64,000 nt of DNA from Acrocarpospora pleiomorpha (GTDB taxonomy: Bacteria > Actinomycetota > Actinomycetes > Streptosporangiales > Streptosporangiaceae). Location: positions 18,833-82,832 of the forward strand of contig NZ_BLAF01000023.1 in assembly GCF_009687885.1 (NCBI RefSeq). The letters run 5' to 3'. A program made the translations under genes and the position numbers. Positions 63,046-64,000 of this stretch are shown one piece after another; positions within the stretch are counted from its first letter, which is position 1, and every line of letters begins with the position of its first letter. Below the pieces are notes generated by a model. The model did not search any database. It was not told the DNA's origin and saw only the letters and a list, made by a program, of their open reading frames with translations.

Positions 63046-63609
63046 ATGCGATTCGTAACCCGAGTCGTGGCTGGAATCGGCTCCGCTGCGCTGTTGGTAG
63101 TCGCCGCACCGGTGGCGTCCGCGCAGGCGGCCGAGGCCTTGGCAGCCCCCGTAGCGTGGGGTCCGTACGCGTCCGGTGACGGGAAGGCGAAAGCCTCCGG
63201 AACCGTGACCGTGACGGAGAAGGTGGGGAAGGTCGGCTACTGGAAACGGTGGTGGACCTGGGAGAAGAAGTGTTCCTGGCGTGATGGCGACAGGGTCTGC
63301 AAGAAGGTCAAGGTGTGGCACAAGAAGTGGGCGCACAAGCGGGTCCGCTTCGAGGTGTTCACCGTGGACTCGACGCTGGTGAACCACAGGAGCCACGCGC
63401 GTAAGTTCCGGTGCGCGTGGGAGACCTTCCGCGTGGTGAAGAAGAACGGAGACCGCGTCCTGCGCAGTGCGAAGGCCTGCGGCGGCTCCGCGAAGCTGTC
63501 CTTCACCGTCGTGAACGCCGACCGGATCTGGGTCGACGTCTCGCGCGGCACGTTCAGCGAGCCGAAGGGCGAACACTCCGGCTGGAAGGCCGTCCACCCG
63601 GCGGTCTGA
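63046..63609 (+). CDS. Secreted protein of unknown function, paralogue 1
   Basis: The protein has 187 residues with a signal peptide ending near ASAQA. The mature part starts with PVAWGPYASGDGKAKASGTVTVTE and is Lys/Trp-rich (YWKRWWTWEKKCSW, VWHKKWAHKRVRFEVF), with four Cys that could form two disulfides (KKCSW, RVCKK, FRCAW, KACGG). I do not recognise a family; the second half reads like a small beta-sandwich. ATG preceded by GGAGG. A strong terminator follows, then a paralogue at 63791. Confidence 0.8.
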   Translation: MRFVTRVVAGIGSAALLVVAAPVASAQAAEALAAPVAWGPYASGDGKAKASGTVTVTEKVGKVGYWKRWWTWEKKCSWRDGDRVCKKVKVWHKKWAHKRVRFEVFTVDSTLVNHRSHARKFRCAWETFRVVKKNGDRVLRSAKACGGSAKLSFTVVNADRIWVDVSRGTFSEPKGEHSGWKAVHPAV

Positions 63610-63621
63610 CCCCGGCGGAAC

Positions 63622-63663
63622 CGAAGGCCGCGCCCCCTGAGCGCTCAGGGGGCGCGGCCTTCG
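63622..63663 (+). terminator. 42-bp perfect palindrome, probable terminator
   Basis: The 42 bases are perfectly self-complementary (left half 63622-63642, right half 63643-63663), with CGAAGGCC at the outer end and TGAGCGCTCA at the centre. Allowing a GCGC loop, the stem is 19 bp. It starts 13 bp after the stop of the secreted protein gene. A second inverted repeat, TGATCAC (63666-63672) and GTGATCA (63688-63694), follows. Confidence 0.8.
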
Positions 63664-63790
63664 CTTGATCACCCTTCGGAGTTTCCCGTGATCAGGGGCC
63701 TGAGCAGGTGGTTAAAGCGCCTTGAAAGCGGCCGTTAACTGCTTCCGCTTATTCATTAGGCGTCAGAAATCCTTCCCGAGAGGACCCGCA

Positions 63791-64000
63791 ATGCGATTCA
63801 TCAAGAAGTTCGCGGTGAGCGCGGTCGCAGCCGCTGCGCTCATCGGGGGCGCGCTGCTTTCGCCGGCTTCGGCGAACGCGGCCGTGCCCTACTTCGACGG
63901 CCCCTGGGGCCCCTACTTCTCCTCCGACCACAAGGCCGAGGCCAGCGGCTTCGTGTCGGTCGAGAAGCACAAGACCAAGAAGTGGTACTGGGACAAGAAG
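63791..64000 (+). CDS. Secreted protein, paralogue 2 (cut by window edge)
   Basis: Seventy N-terminal residues are visible before the right edge. The signal peptide (KKFAVSAVAAAALIGGALLSPASANA) is followed by YFDGPWGPYFSSDHKAEASGFVSVEKHKTKKWYW, which matches the start of the mature protein at 63046 (WGPY.S.D.KA.ASG.V.V). The ATG at 63791 has GAGAGGA seven bases upstream. It is therefore a tandem duplicate of that gene, separated by 181 bp containing two inverted repeats. Confidence 0.8.
   Translation, partial: MRFIKKFAVSAVAAAALIGGALLSPASANAAVPYFDGPWGPYFSSDHKAEASGFVSVEKHKTKKWYWDKK

Overview
The window is high-GC DNA with frequent GTG and TTG starts, tightly overlapping genes and long antisense shadow frames. 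It looks like the chromosome of a filamentous actinomycete. FxSxx-COOH RiPP clusters, F420/luciferase-like oxidoreductases, a DUF5925-type ATPase, methylmalonyl-CoA mutase, EfeUOB and an HspR-type lon promoter together suggest the Streptosporangiales (Nonomuraea/Streptosporangium-like). That placement is inference. I recognised no rRNA, tRNA, CRISPR array, IS element or integrase.

Region 1 (1-26.6 kb) is an accessory, conflict-like island. Cluster A (424-4701) has a stand-alone radical SAM/SPASM FxsB, the decayed stub of an HExxH peptide hydroxylase, a short STAND-TPR FxsT-like protein and a 48-residue FxsA-like precursor. It is followed by a SIR2-like protein translationally coupled to an nSTAND1-TPR ATPase, an MFS exporter and an alpha/beta hydrolase. 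Cluster B (10424-18894, minus strand) is a complete operon: fxsA, fxsB fused to an HExxH domain, AAC(3)-family acetyltransferase, TIR-like fxsC, and a ParA-TIR-STAND-TPR fxsT. Both precursor candidates depart from the canonical FxSxx tail. An M20 peptidase and an Nramp-like transporter separate these from a minus-strand pair, a membrane NACHT NTPase with a degenerate FGE-like domain and a DUF5925/AAA ATPase. The island holds five P-loop NTPases of STAND, NACHT or AAA type.

Region 2 (26.9-34.7 kb) is mostly metabolic: an amidase, mtnA, a PGRP-type amidase, then mutA-mutB-meaB with overlapping junctions. Region 3 (34.6-38.9 kb, minus) is a four-gene envelope operon: a solute-binding-like protein, TelA, a solute-binding/vWA lipoprotein and an XpaC-like protein, with no ABC permease in sight.

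Region 4 (39.1-64 kb) is ordinary actinobacterial chromosome with legible regulation. It has a PHP-type metallohydrolase, an aldo/keto reductase behind a MerR-type promoter, efeUOB behind two IdeR/DtxR-like boxes, an ABC-F gene with a structured leader, two LLM oxidoreductases, a HAD phosphatase, ArfB, a PhoD phosphatase behind a candidate PHO box, an FG-GAP protein, a heme oxygenase-TetR-MFS operon with paired operators, lon behind a HAIR element, an apparently leaderless fic gene, and two tandem secreted paralogues, the second cut by the window end.
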